Below are positions 42,906-51,866 of a DNA stretch of 64,000 nucleotides, piece after piece. Positions within the stretch are counted from its first letter, which is position 1, and each line of letters starts with the position of its first letter. Under the pieces are notes generated by a model, which made no database searches, was not told the origin of the DNA, and saw only the letters and a list, made by a program, of their open reading frames with translations. This stretch comes from Kushneria konosiri (GTDB lineage: Bacteria > Pseudomonadota > Gammaproteobacteria > Pseudomonadales > Halomonadaceae): contig NZ_CP021323.1 in the NCBI RefSeq assembly GCF_002155145.1, positions 2,418,001-2,482,000 of the forward strand, given 5' to 3'. Both the position numbers and the translations under genes were made by a program.

Positions 42906-43496
42906 ATGTCACGTTTTTCCCGTCTTAATCGCACCGGTGCCCTGATGCTTGCAGCGGTTCTGGGGGCCACAACGCTATCAGCCTGTACCACCACCAGTCC
43001 TTCCGATCGTCAGAGCCCGATGGCTCAGCGCGCCGAGCTGGATCAAAGTGTTCAGGAGACGCTTGATCGTCTCTACCGCACGGCCCCTCAGTCCCGTAGC
43101 CTTGTGCAGGAAGCAAAGGGCGTACTGGTCTTTCCGGGCGTGCTGGGCGCCAGTTTCGTGTTCGGGGCCAGTCACGGCGATGGTCAGCTGCTCATTGATG
43201 GATCAAGGGCCGGTTACTACACCACCACCAGCGGCTCGGTCGGCTTTCAGGCCGGGGCCCAGTCTCAGGCGGTGGTCTATCTGTTGATGACGGATCGGGC
43301 GCTCAATCGCGTTCGCAGTGACAACGGCTGGTCCATCGGGGCCAATGCCGGCGTTGCCGTGGCTGATATCGGCGCCAACGGGCAGATCACCAACAATACG
43401 GCCAACCAGGAAGTCGTCGCCTTTGTCATGAACAACCGGGGCATTCAGGGTGGGGTGTCACTGGAGGGTGCAAAGATTTCCAAGGTTAATCCGTAA
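42906..43496 (+). CDS. SYLF-domain lipoprotein (YSC84-related)
   Basis: 196 residues from ATG 42906, with AAGGAGG in good position. A lipoprotein signal (GALMLAAVLGATTLSAC, lipobox LSAC) is followed by a SYLF/YSC84 lipid-binding domain. SYLF landmarks are LVQEAKGVLVFPGVLGASFV, SRAGYYTTTSGSVGFQAGAQ, SQAVVYLLMTDRALNRV and the closing GIQGGVSLEGAKISKVNP. It should sit in the outer or inner membrane facing the periplasm and bind phosphoinositide-like or other lipids. The exact role is unknown. A strong bidirectional terminator follows. Confidence 0.92.
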   Translation: MSRFSRLNRTGALMLAAVLGATTLSACTTTSPSDRQSPMAQRAELDQSVQETLDRLYRTAPQSRSLVQEAKGVLVFPGVLGASFVFGASHGDGQLLIDGSRAGYYTTTSGSVGFQAGAQSQAVVYLLMTDRALNRVRSDNGWSIGANAGVAVADIGANGQITNNTANQEVVAFVMNNRGIQGGVSLEGAKISKVNP

Positions 43497-43514
43497 GGGC
43501 GGTTTTGGCCGGCA

Positions 43515-43544
43515 TAAAAAAACCCACCAGCCGGTGGGTTTTTT
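43515..43544. terminator. bidirectional rho-independent terminator
   Basis: AAAAAACCCACC pairs with GGTGGGTTTTTT around the loop AGCC. A run of A on one side and T on the other serves both the SYLF gene (ends 43496) and the convergent YebC-family gene (ends 43561). Confidence 0.95.
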
Positions 43545-43560
43545 ATAAACGCCGATTGAC

Positions 43561-44289
43561 TCAGGCCGTCTCGGGCAGCTCGGCGTTATGGTAGACGTTT
43601 TGTACGTCATCCAGATCATTGAGCATGCCCAGAAACTTCTCGAGCTGGGCAACGTCGTCGCCCTCGACCGGGGTCATGGTCTGCGGCACGAACTGAATTT
43701 CGTCGGCTTCGAATTCCATCTCGCCGAAGGCGTCCAAAAGCGCCTGCTTGGCCTTGGCATACTCGGTATGTGGGGCAAAGACCGTGAGGTGACCCTCTTC
43801 GTTTTCGATGTCGGCGACATCAACGTCGGCTTCCATCAGCGCTTCAAGAACGGCGTCTTCATCTTCGCCCTTGAAGGACAAAATGGCGCTGTGATCGAAC
43901 ATGTGACTGACGCTGCCGGGGGTGCCAATCTTGGATTTCGTCTTGGTGAACACACCGCGAACGTCACCAAAGGTGCGGTTGGGATTGTCGGTCAGACACT
44001 CCACGATCACCATGCAGTTACCGGGACCAAAGCCTTCGTAGCGCGCCGGCGAGAAGTCTTCACCGCCTACGCCACTGGCCTTGTCGAGTGCCTTGTCGAT
44101 GACATGCGACGGCACCTGATCCTTCTTCGCCCGCTCGATCAGGCCGCGCAGCGTCAGATTGCCTGACGGGTCAGTGCCGCCTGACTTGGCGCAGACATAG
44201 ATTTCACGTCCATATTTGCTGTAGACCTTGGTCTTGGCGTCGGCCGTCTTGGCCATGGATTCCTTGCGGTTCTGGAAAGCCCTGCCCAT
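43561..44289 (-). CDS. YebC/PmpR-family protein (YeeN-like)
   Basis: 242 residues from ATG 44289 ([20 protein letters not shown]). The family pattern is continuous: [78 protein letters not shown] and [18 protein letters not shown]. The [17 protein letters not shown] start is closer to the YeeN branch than to YebC proper. Members act as DNA-binding regulators or, in recent work, as translation factors relieving ribosome stalling. Which applies here cannot be told. The frame is open further upstream but without similarity. Confidence 0.92.
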   Translation of the reverse strand: MGRAFQNRKESMAKTADAKTKVYSKYGREIYVCAKSGGTDPSGNLTLRGLIERAKKDQVPSHVIDKALDKASGVGGEDFSPARYEGFGPGNCMVIVECLTDNPNRTFGDVRGVFTKTKSKIGTPGSVSHMFDHSAILSFKGEDEDAVLEALMEADVDVADIENEEGHLTVFAPHTEYAKAKQALLDAFGEMEFEADEIQFVPQTMTPVEGDDVAQLEKFLGMLNDLDDVQNVYHNAELPETA

Positions 44290-44501
44290 ATCGAATTCCG
44301 TTCCTTGATTACCATTATGAGACGATTTTACTGTAACCCCGAAGGGGGCGAATAGCGTTATTTGAAACGACCCGCTTTGGCGCTTGAAAGTGGACGTCTC
44401 ACGGATATTGCGTAGCGGCTCTGTTATGCTGCGCGCCCTGCACTCATTGCCTGGCATGACGGGCAGTCTCTTCTTTATACAGCCTACAAGGATTTGTCCT
44501 C

Positions 44502-45902
44502 ATGTCGAACGACGCTGCGTCCAAAGATTTTGCGTCGCTGGCTCTACCATCTGAACTGGCGGGTAATCTGACAACGCTTGGGTATCACGTCATGACCCCC
44601 ATTCAGGCCGAAAGCCTGCCGCTGATGCTGGACGGACGCGATGTGATCGGGCGCGGTCGTACCGGCTCGGGCAAGACAGCAGCGTTCGGTCTGGGTCTGC
44701 TGGCACGCCTGGACGTGAAGCGCTTTTGCATACAGACGCTGGTGCTATGCCCCACGCGCGAACTGGCCGACCAGGTAGGCGAGGAGATTCGGCGTCTTGC
44801 CCGTGGCTGCCATAACGTCAAGGTGCTCACCCTGTGCGGCGGCGTACCGATCGGGCCGCAGCGGGAGTCCCTGTCTCATGGTGCCCATATCATCGTGGGC
44901 ACGCCCGGTCGGGTAGAGGATCATCTGAAGCGCGGCTCGCTGAGTCTTGAGGCGCTGAACGTGCTGGTGCTCGATGAAGCCGATCGAATGCTCGACATGG
45001 GCTTTCAGGAGGCGCTGGATGCCATCATCGAGGCCGCACCGCGCCGGCGTCAGACACTGCTGTTCAGCGCGACGTGGAGCGAGTCTCTGGCGCCGGTCGC
45101 GGCCAGGGTCATGCAGGATCCTGTCACCATTGAGGTCGATACGGATCACGATGAACAGAGCATCCATCAGCATTTTTATGCCGTCGAGGATGACGCGGCG
45201 CGTCTTGAGGCCTTGAGGCGGCTGTTGCTCAAGTATCGGCCGGTGTCCAGCGTGGTGTTTTGTAATACCCGACGCGAAGTGCAAATGGTCAGCGATGCGC
45301 TCAACGACCATGGCTTTGATGCGGCCGCACTGCATGGCGATATGGAGCAGCGTGATCGCGACCGCACTCTGATTCTGCTGGCCAACGGCAGTATCTCGGT
45401 GCTGGTGGCAACCGATGTGGCCGCGCGCGGGCTCGATATCGACGCGCTCGATGCCGTCTTCAACTATCAGCTGGCCCATGACCTGGAAACCCATGTTCAT
45501 CGCATCGGGCGTACCGGACGTGCCGGCGGACGGGGCTCGGCCCACAGCCTGGTGGGGCCACGCGAGCGCGGACGCCTGTCTCTGTTCGAGGCGCAGCAGG
45601 AGAGCCCTGTGACACTGGAGGCGCTGCCGGAATCGAGCGTTCTGTCACGCACACCCTTCAAGCCCATGATGGCGACGCTGATGATCGATGCCGGCAAGAA
45701 GCAAAAGATTCGCCCGGGCGATATCGTGGGGGCATTGACCGGTGAGGCCGGAATCAGCGCCGACCGGGTTGGAAAGATCAAGGTGCTCGAGCGCAGTGCC
45801 TTTTTGGCCGTTCACCGTGAGGTGGCCGACGCCGCGCTGATCCATTTGAACAATGGACGCCTGAAGGGGCGCAGCTTTCGCGCCCGCCGGGTATCGCGCT
45901 GA
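44502..45902 (+). CDS. dbpA: ATP-dependent RNA helicase DbpA
   Basis: 466 residues. All DEAD-box motifs are present: Q motif and Walker A (GRGRTGSGKTAAFGLGLLAR), PTRELADQ, TPGRVEDHL, DEAD (LVLDEADRMLDMGFQ), SAT (LFSATWSE), then VVFCNTRREVQ, LVATDVAARGLDID and HRIGRTGRAG. The C-terminal 75 residues (ATLMIDAGKKQKIRPGDIVG, VHREVADAALIHLNNGRLKG) are the RRM-like domain that targets DbpA to hairpin 92 of 23S rRNA. It acts in 50S assembly. Divergent from the YebC-family gene, followed by the RIO kinase after 99 bases. Confidence 0.95.
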   Translation: MSNDAASKDFASLALPSELAGNLTTLGYHVMTPIQAESLPLMLDGRDVIGRGRTGSGKTAAFGLGLLARLDVKRFCIQTLVLCPTRELADQVGEEIRRLARGCHNVKVLTLCGGVPIGPQRESLSHGAHIIVGTPGRVEDHLKRGSLSLEALNVLVLDEADRMLDMGFQEALDAIIEAAPRRRQTLLFSATWSESLAPVAARVMQDPVTIEVDTDHDEQSIHQHFYAVEDDAARLEALRRLLLKYRPVSSVVFCNTRREVQMVSDALNDHGFDAAALHGDMEQRDRDRTLILLANGSISVLVATDVAARGLDIDALDAVFNYQLAHDLETHVHRIGRTGRAGGRGSAHSLVGPRERGRLSLFEAQQESPVTLEALPESSVLSRTPFKPMMATLMIDAGKKQKIRPGDIVGALTGEAGISADRVGKIKVLERSAFLAVHREVADAALIHLNNGRLKGRSFRARRVSR

Positions 45903-46001
45903 TGGTCGATATCAGTTATGGATCATGTACGTGGCGTTTGGATACGGTCATCATGAAGATTGTGCCAGACTGATCATGACAGGAGTGGACAAAGAGGTCG
46001 C

Positions 46002-46874
46002 ATGAAAATTCCCAAACGATTACAGCCACTGGTAGATGATGGGCTGATCGATGAGATCGTGTTTCAGCTGCAAAGTGGCAAGGAAGCGCAGGTATACGTC
46101 GTGCGTTGTGGCAGCGAGCTGCGCTGCGCCAAGATCTTCAAGGAGGCCAGCAAGCGCAGTTTCAAGCAGGCCGTGCAGTATCAGGAAGGGCGGCAGGTGC
46201 GTAACAGCCGCCGGGCCCGTGCCATGTCCAAGAAAACGCGCTACGGCCAGCGCGAGCAGGAGTCTGCCTGGCTCAATGCCGAGGTGGATGCCCTGTACCG
46301 GCTGTCCAGCGCTGGTGTTCGCGTGCCCGAGCCTCATGGTTTCGTCGATGGTGTTCTGCTCATGGAGATGATTGTCGATGAGGAGGGTGGGCCTGCGCCG
46401 CGTCTTGATGATGTCAAACTGAGTGAAGAGCAGGCCATCGAATATCACCACCGCATCGTGGTGGACGTGGCTCGCATGCTGAGTGCCGGTCTGGTCCACG
46501 GGGATCTGTCGGAATTCAACGTGCTGGTCGGGCGCGAGGGGCCGGTGATCATCGATCTGCCTCAGGCGGTGGATGCTGCCGGCAACAATAACGCCTCACG
46601 CATGCTGCTGCGCGATGTCGACAACATGCGTCGCAGTTTTGGACGCTATGCGCCGTCGCTTTTGAACACCGATTACGGGCTGGAAATCTGGTCACTCTAT
46701 GAGGCCGGCGAACTCTATCCCGACTATCCGTTGACCGGCACCTTTGACCGTGACAATGCCAGCGTGGATGTCAGCGATCTGCTGGAAGTCATCGAGGACG
46801 TGCGCGAAGAGGAGCAGGAGCGCCGGCGTCGCGAGCAGGAACAGGATGAGGAGGATCGCGACCTTAGTCAGTAA
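46002..46874 (+). CDS. RIO1-family atypical serine protein kinase (PA4780-like)
   Basis: 290 residues from ATG 46002, with GAGGT ahead. The kinase features of RIO proteins are visible: the glycine-poor nucleotide loop GKEAQVYVVRCGSELRCAKI, ATP-contact region ending in FKEASKRSFKQA, catalytic HGDLSEFNVLVG, and metal-binding IDLPQAV. Hinge-like LLMEMIVDEEGGP. The C-terminal 30 residues (EVIEDVREEEQERRRREQEQ) are highly charged and probably helical. Bacterial RIO kinases are little studied; the Pseudomonas homologue PA4780 is an active Ser kinase. Its end overlaps the convergent GGDEF-EAL gene by 11 bases. Confidence 0.9.
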   Translation: MKIPKRLQPLVDDGLIDEIVFQLQSGKEAQVYVVRCGSELRCAKIFKEASKRSFKQAVQYQEGRQVRNSRRARAMSKKTRYGQREQESAWLNAEVDALYRLSSAGVRVPEPHGFVDGVLLMEMIVDEEGGPAPRLDDVKLSEEQAIEYHHRIVVDVARMLSAGLVHGDLSEFNVLVGREGPVIIDLPQAVDAAGNNNASRMLLRDVDNMRRSFGRYAPSLLNTDYGLEIWSLYEAGELYPDYPLTGTFDRDNASVDVSDLLEVIEDVREEEQERRRREQEQDEEDRDLSQ

Positions 46875-48783
46875 GGGTGTTGAATGGCACCTCCGGTGTC
46901 GTGTGCGTGTGCAGCAGGGACGTCATGGCGTCCTCGCTGACCGGACGACTGAAGTGATAGCCCTGTAAGGTGTGGGCCCCCAGCTCACACATGATGCTGG
47001 CGACCTCGGGGGTTTCAATGCCTTCTGCCGTGACCGCCAGTCCGCAGGCCTGTGCAATCTGAATAATGGCCCGCACGATCGTGATATCCCGCCCCGAGTG
47101 TTCCTCGGCAAGCTTGAGCACAAAGCTCTTGTCAATCTTGAGAATATCCAGCGGCATCCACTGCAGATAGCTCAGTGCGCTATAGCCGGTACCAAAGTCA
47201 TCGAGCGCCAGCCTCACGCCCAGCTGGCGTAGCCTGGCGAGCCGGTCCAGGACTGGTTTTTCAGCACTGATATAAAGGCTTTCCGTAATTTCGAGAATCA
47301 GGCAGCCTGCCGGCAAATCGCTTGCCTCCAGCGCTTGGATGACGTGGCTGACGAAGGCTTCTTCTCGTAGCTGAACCGGTGACACATTGATCGAAATGCT
47401 TTGAAAGCTTTCATGAGTGCGTCGCCACCGGGCAGCGGTATGGATGACGTCGTGGAGCATCTGTCGGCCGACTTCGCGGATCAGCCCCTGTTCCTCCATA
47501 TAGGGAATGAACTCGGCAGGTCCCGGCGTATCCGGTGCCTGCCAGCGCAGTAGTGCTTCTGCGCCCACGATGTTGCGGTTGCGCGAGACAATGGGCTGGA
47601 AAAAGGGCACAAATTCCCGGCGGGCCACGCCCTGTCGAACGCGCAGGGCAAGTTGCTTGCGCCGCTCGAGCTGATCGGCGATATCGGCATCAAAGCGGCG
47701 CAGGCTGCTGCTGCCCCGCTCGCGGACATGACTCAGGGCGGTATCGGCGGCGTAAAAGAGGGCATGGCCGTCGCTGGCGTCTTCCGGGTAGACCGCAAGC
47801 CCTGCGCTGAAATCCGGATCGATACGATAGTGATCCAGCATCAAGGGCTGTGTTAGATCGGCCAGCAGGTCCTGGGCAACGATCATGGCATGGTCGGTAT
47901 CGATCAAGGGCATGAGCAGGACGAACTCATCGCTTCCAAGGCGTGCAACGCTACGACTCAACGGTTCGCTTTCAAGGCGACGTGCGATCTCGAACAGATA
48001 ACGATCGGCGATTTCATGCCCATATTCCTCGTTGATCTCGCCAAATCCAGCCAGGTCGATATACAAAAGTGCCAACGGTCGCAAATCGATGGCGATGGTT
48101 TCAAGGTCACGGAAGAAGGCGGCCCGGTTCAGGGCACCCGTGAGCACATCGCGCCATGCCATGCGCTCGATCGCCTGGCGATCACGCTCGCTTTTATAGA
48201 TGTGAGCCAGCTCTCGCACCAGTGCCAGTGTCATCTCCTGACTGAACACCGGATCGTCATCTTCCTGACAGGCAAAAAGCTCTACCGCGCCCATGGCCTG
48301 TTCACCGATGCCGATGCTGCAGATAAAACGCCTGGCCATGGCCTCCGGCCAGCGTTTCTCTGGAGTAGTACGCTCATCGAGCGTGAACTCAAGGGGATGT
48401 GCCTGATCAAGCCATGCCTGAGCCGAAGCGGTCAGGCTGTACCCGGGACGGGTCAGCGGATGTTTACCGTCATACAGGGCCGACACGCGAACGGGTGGGG
48501 TGATGTTGTCGAAGGGCTCATAGACGACGCGGCAATGACGCCAGCCCGTATGTGTCAGAATCGCTTTCAAGGCTTCCTGAGTGGCCTGGCGAAGACGCAT
48601 GCTGCCATGTGTCTGGGTGGTTACCTGTGAGATGGCCTGAAGTTTCAGCTGCTCGCGATAAAGACGCCGAGAGCTGACGTCGGCAGCCTGTTCGGCGGCA
48701 TGGCGGGCCTGTCGCTCGCGAGCGAGCTGTCTTTTCAGGCGTTCGATAGTATCAGACGAGCTTTCCGGACGTGGTGTTTTCAT
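46864..48783 (-). CDS. GAF?-GGDEF-EAL protein, probable c-di-GMP phosphodiesterase
   Basis: 639 residues, no membrane segment. An N-terminal coiled coil (IERLKRQLARERQARHAAEQ) leads into a GAF-like sensor region (about 60-200), then a GGDEF domain and an EAL domain. The GGDEF motif is altered to RLGSDEF, so cyclase activity is doubtful. The EAL domain is intact: FFQPIVSRNRNIVGAEALLRW, ISINVSPVQLREEAF, LILEITES, ALDDFGTGYSALSYLQWMPLD and KIDKSFV, then TAEGIETPEV. The likely role is degrading c-di-GMP to pGpG, with the GGDEF half as a GTP sensor. Soluble and cytoplasmic. No strong ribosome site before ATG 48783. Confidence 0.88.
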   Translation of the reverse strand: MKTPRPESSSDTIERLKRQLARERQARHAAEQAADVSSRRLYREQLKLQAISQVTTQTHGSMRLRQATQEALKAILTHTGWRHCRVVYEPFDNITPPVRVSALYDGKHPLTRPGYSLTASAQAWLDQAHPLEFTLDERTTPEKRWPEAMARRFICSIGIGEQAMGAVELFACQEDDDPVFSQEMTLALVRELAHIYKSERDRQAIERMAWRDVLTGALNRAAFFRDLETIAIDLRPLALLYIDLAGFGEINEEYGHEIADRYLFEIARRLESEPLSRSVARLGSDEFVLLMPLIDTDHAMIVAQDLLADLTQPLMLDHYRIDPDFSAGLAVYPEDASDGHALFYAADTALSHVRERGSSSLRRFDADIADQLERRKQLALRVRQGVARREFVPFFQPIVSRNRNIVGAEALLRWQAPDTPGPAEFIPYMEEQGLIREVGRQMLHDVIHTAARWRRTHESFQSISINVSPVQLREEAFVSHVIQALEASDLPAGCLILEITESLYISAEKPVLDRLARLRQLGVRLALDDFGTGYSALSYLQWMPLDILKIDKSFVLKLAEEHSGRDITIVRAIIQIAQACGLAVTAEGIETPEVASIMCELGAHTLQGYHFSRPVSEDAMTSLLHTHTTPEVPFNTLTD

Positions 48784-49221
48784 CGGCTTGTGATACGAAA
48801 AAGGCAGTGCTTGTCACCGCGTTGGTGATCCTTGACATGGTCGATCCCGACGGTGTCGTTGAAAGGGTTGCAGCAGCCCTGCGTCCGTCCGTGAGCAGGC
48901 GCCCGAAGGCTACATGACGGGCGATATTCCATTATTGTGCTGTTGTTGAACATATTGAAACATTGCCTCACACATCTTGTCTCTCCTCTTATCGGCTTGT
49001 TAATGGGCATCTCAAGGCTGATCGGCATTAAAAGATGTATTTGGGCTCGCGACAGCCTCGGGATCGTGCCACTGCAACATTGAAGTTTTCATGTCATGAG
49101 AACTTGTCTTTCTTCTTAAGGTCTATTTCAGCATCTTCGACAAGAGACATGTGTCGGCTGTGCATGGACCATGGCTTTTTTCGTTCTCTGAACCCCGGTC
49201 AGGTGGTGAAAGGAGTGCGTC
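48784..49221. other. 438-bp gap between the GGDEF-EAL gene and mprF
   Basis: The gap carries divergent promoters by implication and the micro-ORF at 48910-48975. Other open frames here (48780-49028 minus, 49035-49238 plus) have no family similarity and atypical, cysteine- and histidine-rich composition, and are not called. The right half, around 49080-49140, is AT-richer than its neighbours and is the likely mprF promoter region. Confidence 0.6.
48910..48975 (-). CDS. candidate micro-ORF, 21 residues, with strong ribosome-binding site
   Basis: ATG at 48975 is preceded by AGGAGAGACAAG, one of the best Shine-Dalgarno matches in the window. The peptide (MCEAMFQYVQQQHNNGISPV plus Met) has no signal or membrane segment and stops at TAG 48912-48910. 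It lies 127 bases upstream of the GGDEF-EAL gene on the same strand, in a gap without any larger gene. It could be a real micro-protein or a leader peptide of that gene. Family unknown. Confidence 0.4.
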   Translation of the reverse strand: MCEAMFQYVQQQHNNGISPVM

Positions 49222-51864
49222 TTGAGCGTCAAGGGTGAAAGCCAAAAGGCCTCGGTTGCTGGTGTGCAGCAGAAGGGCAGCGAGTCAGTGCCTGTTCGTA
49301 AACACTGGCATGATCTTTTACGACAACATCGTCATCGCTGGCAGGCAGGGCTGATTCTGCTGTTGTTTGTGCTGGCTTTGCTGGCCTGCTGGCATTTGCT
49401 GGCCCGGATGAATCCGACGCTTTTGCATGACGCCATCGTGGCCGTACCGGGACAGGCCGTATTGCTGGCGGTGTTGACCACGTTGCTTGGCTTCATGTCG
49501 TTGATCGGCTATGAGTGGTCTGCTGCGCGGTTCGCCGGAGTGACCTTGCCATGGCACGTGCTGGTGACCGGTGGGCTGTGTGCGCCGGCGGTCGGCAATG
49601 CGGTCGGTCTTTCGATGCTGTCGGGGGCAGCGGTCAGAAGCCGCCTCTATGGAGATCGTGGCCTCGGCGGTCGTGAAATCATGCAGATGTCGGCTTTTAC
49701 CAGCCTGGCGCTGGGCGCCTCCCTGCCATTGCTGGCAGCCCTGGCCATGCTGCTGGCGCCCTCGCACACGGCGCGTCTGCTCTCGCTGCCGCTACCTGTG
49801 GCGATGTCGGTAGCCTTGATCGTACTGGTACTGTATCTGATGGTGGTGTTCCGTTGGCGCCGGGCCGATGCTGAAGCAGGCGGCTGGGTCGTCCATGTGC
49901 GCTGGCGCCGGTGGCGAATGCGCCTGCCGACCCTGCGCCTGGCAGGGTGGCAGTGCCTGATCACGTTGCTGGATGTCACGCTGGCTGCCGCCACGCTCTA
50001 TGTATTGCTGCCGAATGCGCCGGCCTTTCCTGCCTTTGTCATCATTTATCTGCTGGCGCTGGCCGGCGGTGTGTTGAGTCATGTCCCGGGTGGCGTTGGG
50101 GTGTTTGAGGCCATCATGTTGGCAGGGCTTTCCCATCATGTGGGGCTTGCACCGCTGACGGCGGCGCTTGTGCTCTACCGGTTGATCTATGTGGTATTGC
50201 CGCTGTTGCTGGGATGCCTTGCGCTGTTGCTGATTGAGGCGCGACGCTCCCGTCGAGCCCGTACGGCCCTTGTCATGGCTTCGGGGCTGGCCGCGCCGAC
50301 CTTGTCCCTGCTGGTCTTTCTGACCGGTATTGTACTGCTGTTTTCAGGCGTCACGCCGTCTGTCAGCGCTCGTCTGGAGGTGCTGGGCGAACTGGTGCCG
50401 CATCGACTGGTCGATGCCTCCCATCTGGCTGCCAGCCTGATAGGCGTGCTGTGCCTGTTGCTGGCCAACGGGTTGCGCCGGCGCCTGTCGGCGGCCTGGG
50501 CGCTGACGCTGGGGCTTTTGCTGCTGTCGAGTGTGCTGTCACTGCTCAAGGGGCTGGATTGGGAAGAAGCCGGTATCGCGCTGGCTGTGGCGGGACTGCT
50601 GCTCGTGTTCCGGCGCGCCTTTTACCGACCCAGCCGATTGATGCAGATGCCGGTCTCTCCCTTTCATTTGCTGGCCTGTCTGTGCGTTGTGCTGGCCTCG
50701 CTGTGGATCATGTTTTTCGTCTATCAGGACGTGCCCTATCGCAATCGACTCTGGTGGCAGTTTGCCCTCGATGCCCAGGTGCCGCGTGCGCTTCGATCGG
50801 AGCTGGGTAGCGCGCTTTTAATGGCAGGCATTGCACTGGCCTGGCTGATTCGAACCCAGCCAGGTGCCATTGTCCTGCCCGATGAGGCAGCGCGACAGCG
50901 AGCGGCTGCGATCATCAATGATGTCAGCCATCCCGAGGGCTGGCTGGCCATGACCGGTGACAAGGCATTCCTGTTCAATGACACGCAGAGCGCTTTCATC
51001 ATGTATGCCCGTCACGGACGCAGCATGGTGGCGCTTTTTGATCCGGTCGGGCCTGCCAGTGAGCGCGCCGAGATGATCTGGCGCTTTCGTGATCTCTGTG
51101 ATCGTCATCATGCCCGTCCGGTGTTCTATCAGGTGCGTGCAGAGAATCTGCACAGCTATATGGATATCGGCTTGAGCGCGGTCAAGCTAGGGGAGGAGGC
51201 ACGTGTTGATCTGCGCACCTTCAATCTGGACAGCAAACAGCACAAGTCGCTGCGCTATACGTGGAACCGCGGTCAGCGCGATGGGCTGACGGTCGAATTT
51301 CTTGCGCCCGGAGAGGCACCTCTGGCCCAGCTGGAAGTTATCTCCGATGCCTGGCGTCTGGCCAAGAGTGCCCGTGAAAAAAGTTTCTCGCTGGGGCGTT
51401 TTACCGCCTCGTATCTGACGCATTTTCCCGTGGCACTGGTGAGATACAACGGAGAGCCGGTGGCCTTTGCCAATCTGCTGGAAACGTCCCGGGGGCGAGA
51501 GGCCGGTATTGATCTGATGCGGGCCGGAGAACAGGCGCCAAAGCTTGCCATGGAATTTCTGATGATTGCCCTGATCCTGCACTATCAGGCGCGCGGACTT
51601 GAGGTGTTCAGCCTTGGCATGGTGCCCATGGCTGGTATGCAGCCACGCGCCGGCGCGCCTTTGGCTCAGCGCCTGGGGGAGGTGGTCTATCGCTATGGGG
51701 AGCATTTTTACAACTTTCAGGGGCTCAAGCGATTCAAGGACAAGTTTGATCCGTGCTGGGAGCCGCGCTACATGGCGGTACCGGCAGGGCTTGACCCGTT
51801 GGTGGCGCTCAAGGACACCGCAGCGCTGATTGCAGGCGGCTATACCGGACTGGTGAGGCGTTGA
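49222..51864 (+). CDS. mprF: bifunctional aminoacyl-phosphatidylglycerol synthase/flippase MprF
   Basis: 880 residues from TTG 49222, chosen because AAGGAG lies seven bases ahead and no ATG gives the full first helix region. The N-terminal 540 residues are a polytopic flippase domain with many helices (LILLLFVLALLACWHLLARM, LLAVLTTLLGFMSLIGYEWS, LAGGVLSHVPGGVGVFEAIM). The C-terminal 330 residues are the DUF2156 synthase that uses aminoacyl-tRNA (WLAMTGDKAFLFND, HKSLRYTWNRGQRDGLTVEF, ASYLTHFPVALVRYNGEPVA, GLKRFKDKFDPCWEPRYMAV). It adds lysine or alanine to phosphatidylglycerol and flips it outward, lowering surface charge. The AcvB-like hydrolase gene starts two bases after its stop. Confidence 0.93.
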   Translation: MSVKGESQKASVAGVQQKGSESVPVRKHWHDLLRQHRHRWQAGLILLLFVLALLACWHLLARMNPTLLHDAIVAVPGQAVLLAVLTTLLGFMSLIGYEWSAARFAGVTLPWHVLVTGGLCAPAVGNAVGLSMLSGAAVRSRLYGDRGLGGREIMQMSAFTSLALGASLPLLAALAMLLAPSHTARLLSLPLPVAMSVALIVLVLYLMVVFRWRRADAEAGGWVVHVRWRRWRMRLPTLRLAGWQCLITLLDVTLAAATLYVLLPNAPAFPAFVIIYLLALAGGVLSHVPGGVGVFEAIMLAGLSHHVGLAPLTAALVLYRLIYVVLPLLLGCLALLLIEARRSRRARTALVMASGLAAPTLSLLVFLTGIVLLFSGVTPSVSARLEVLGELVPHRLVDASHLAASLIGVLCLLLANGLRRRLSAAWALTLGLLLLSSVLSLLKGLDWEEAGIALAVAGLLLVFRRAFYRPSRLMQMPVSPFHLLACLCVVLASLWIMFFVYQDVPYRNRLWWQFALDAQVPRALRSELGSALLMAGIALAWLIRTQPGAIVLPDEAARQRAAAIINDVSHPEGWLAMTGDKAFLFNDTQSAFIMYARHGRSMVALFDPVGPASERAEMIWRFRDLCDRHHARPVFYQVRAENLHSYMDIGLSAVKLGEEARVDLRTFNLDSKQHKSLRYTWNRGQRDGLTVEFLAPGEAPLAQLEVISDAWRLAKSAREKSFSLGRFTASYLTHFPVALVRYNGEPVAFANLLETSRGREAGIDLMRAGEQAPKLAMEFLMIALILHYQARGLEVFSLGMVPMAGMQPRAGAPLAQRLGEVVYRYGEHFYNFQGLKRFKDKFDPCWEPRYMAVPAGLDPLVALKDTAALIAGGYTGLVRR

Positions 51865-51866
51865 AC

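Noticed and set aside
48780-49238. Open frames of 82 and 67 codons in the mprF upstream gap
   Set aside because: Cys/His/Arg-rich, no ribosome sites, no family; one is better explained by the 21-codon frame in another phase.
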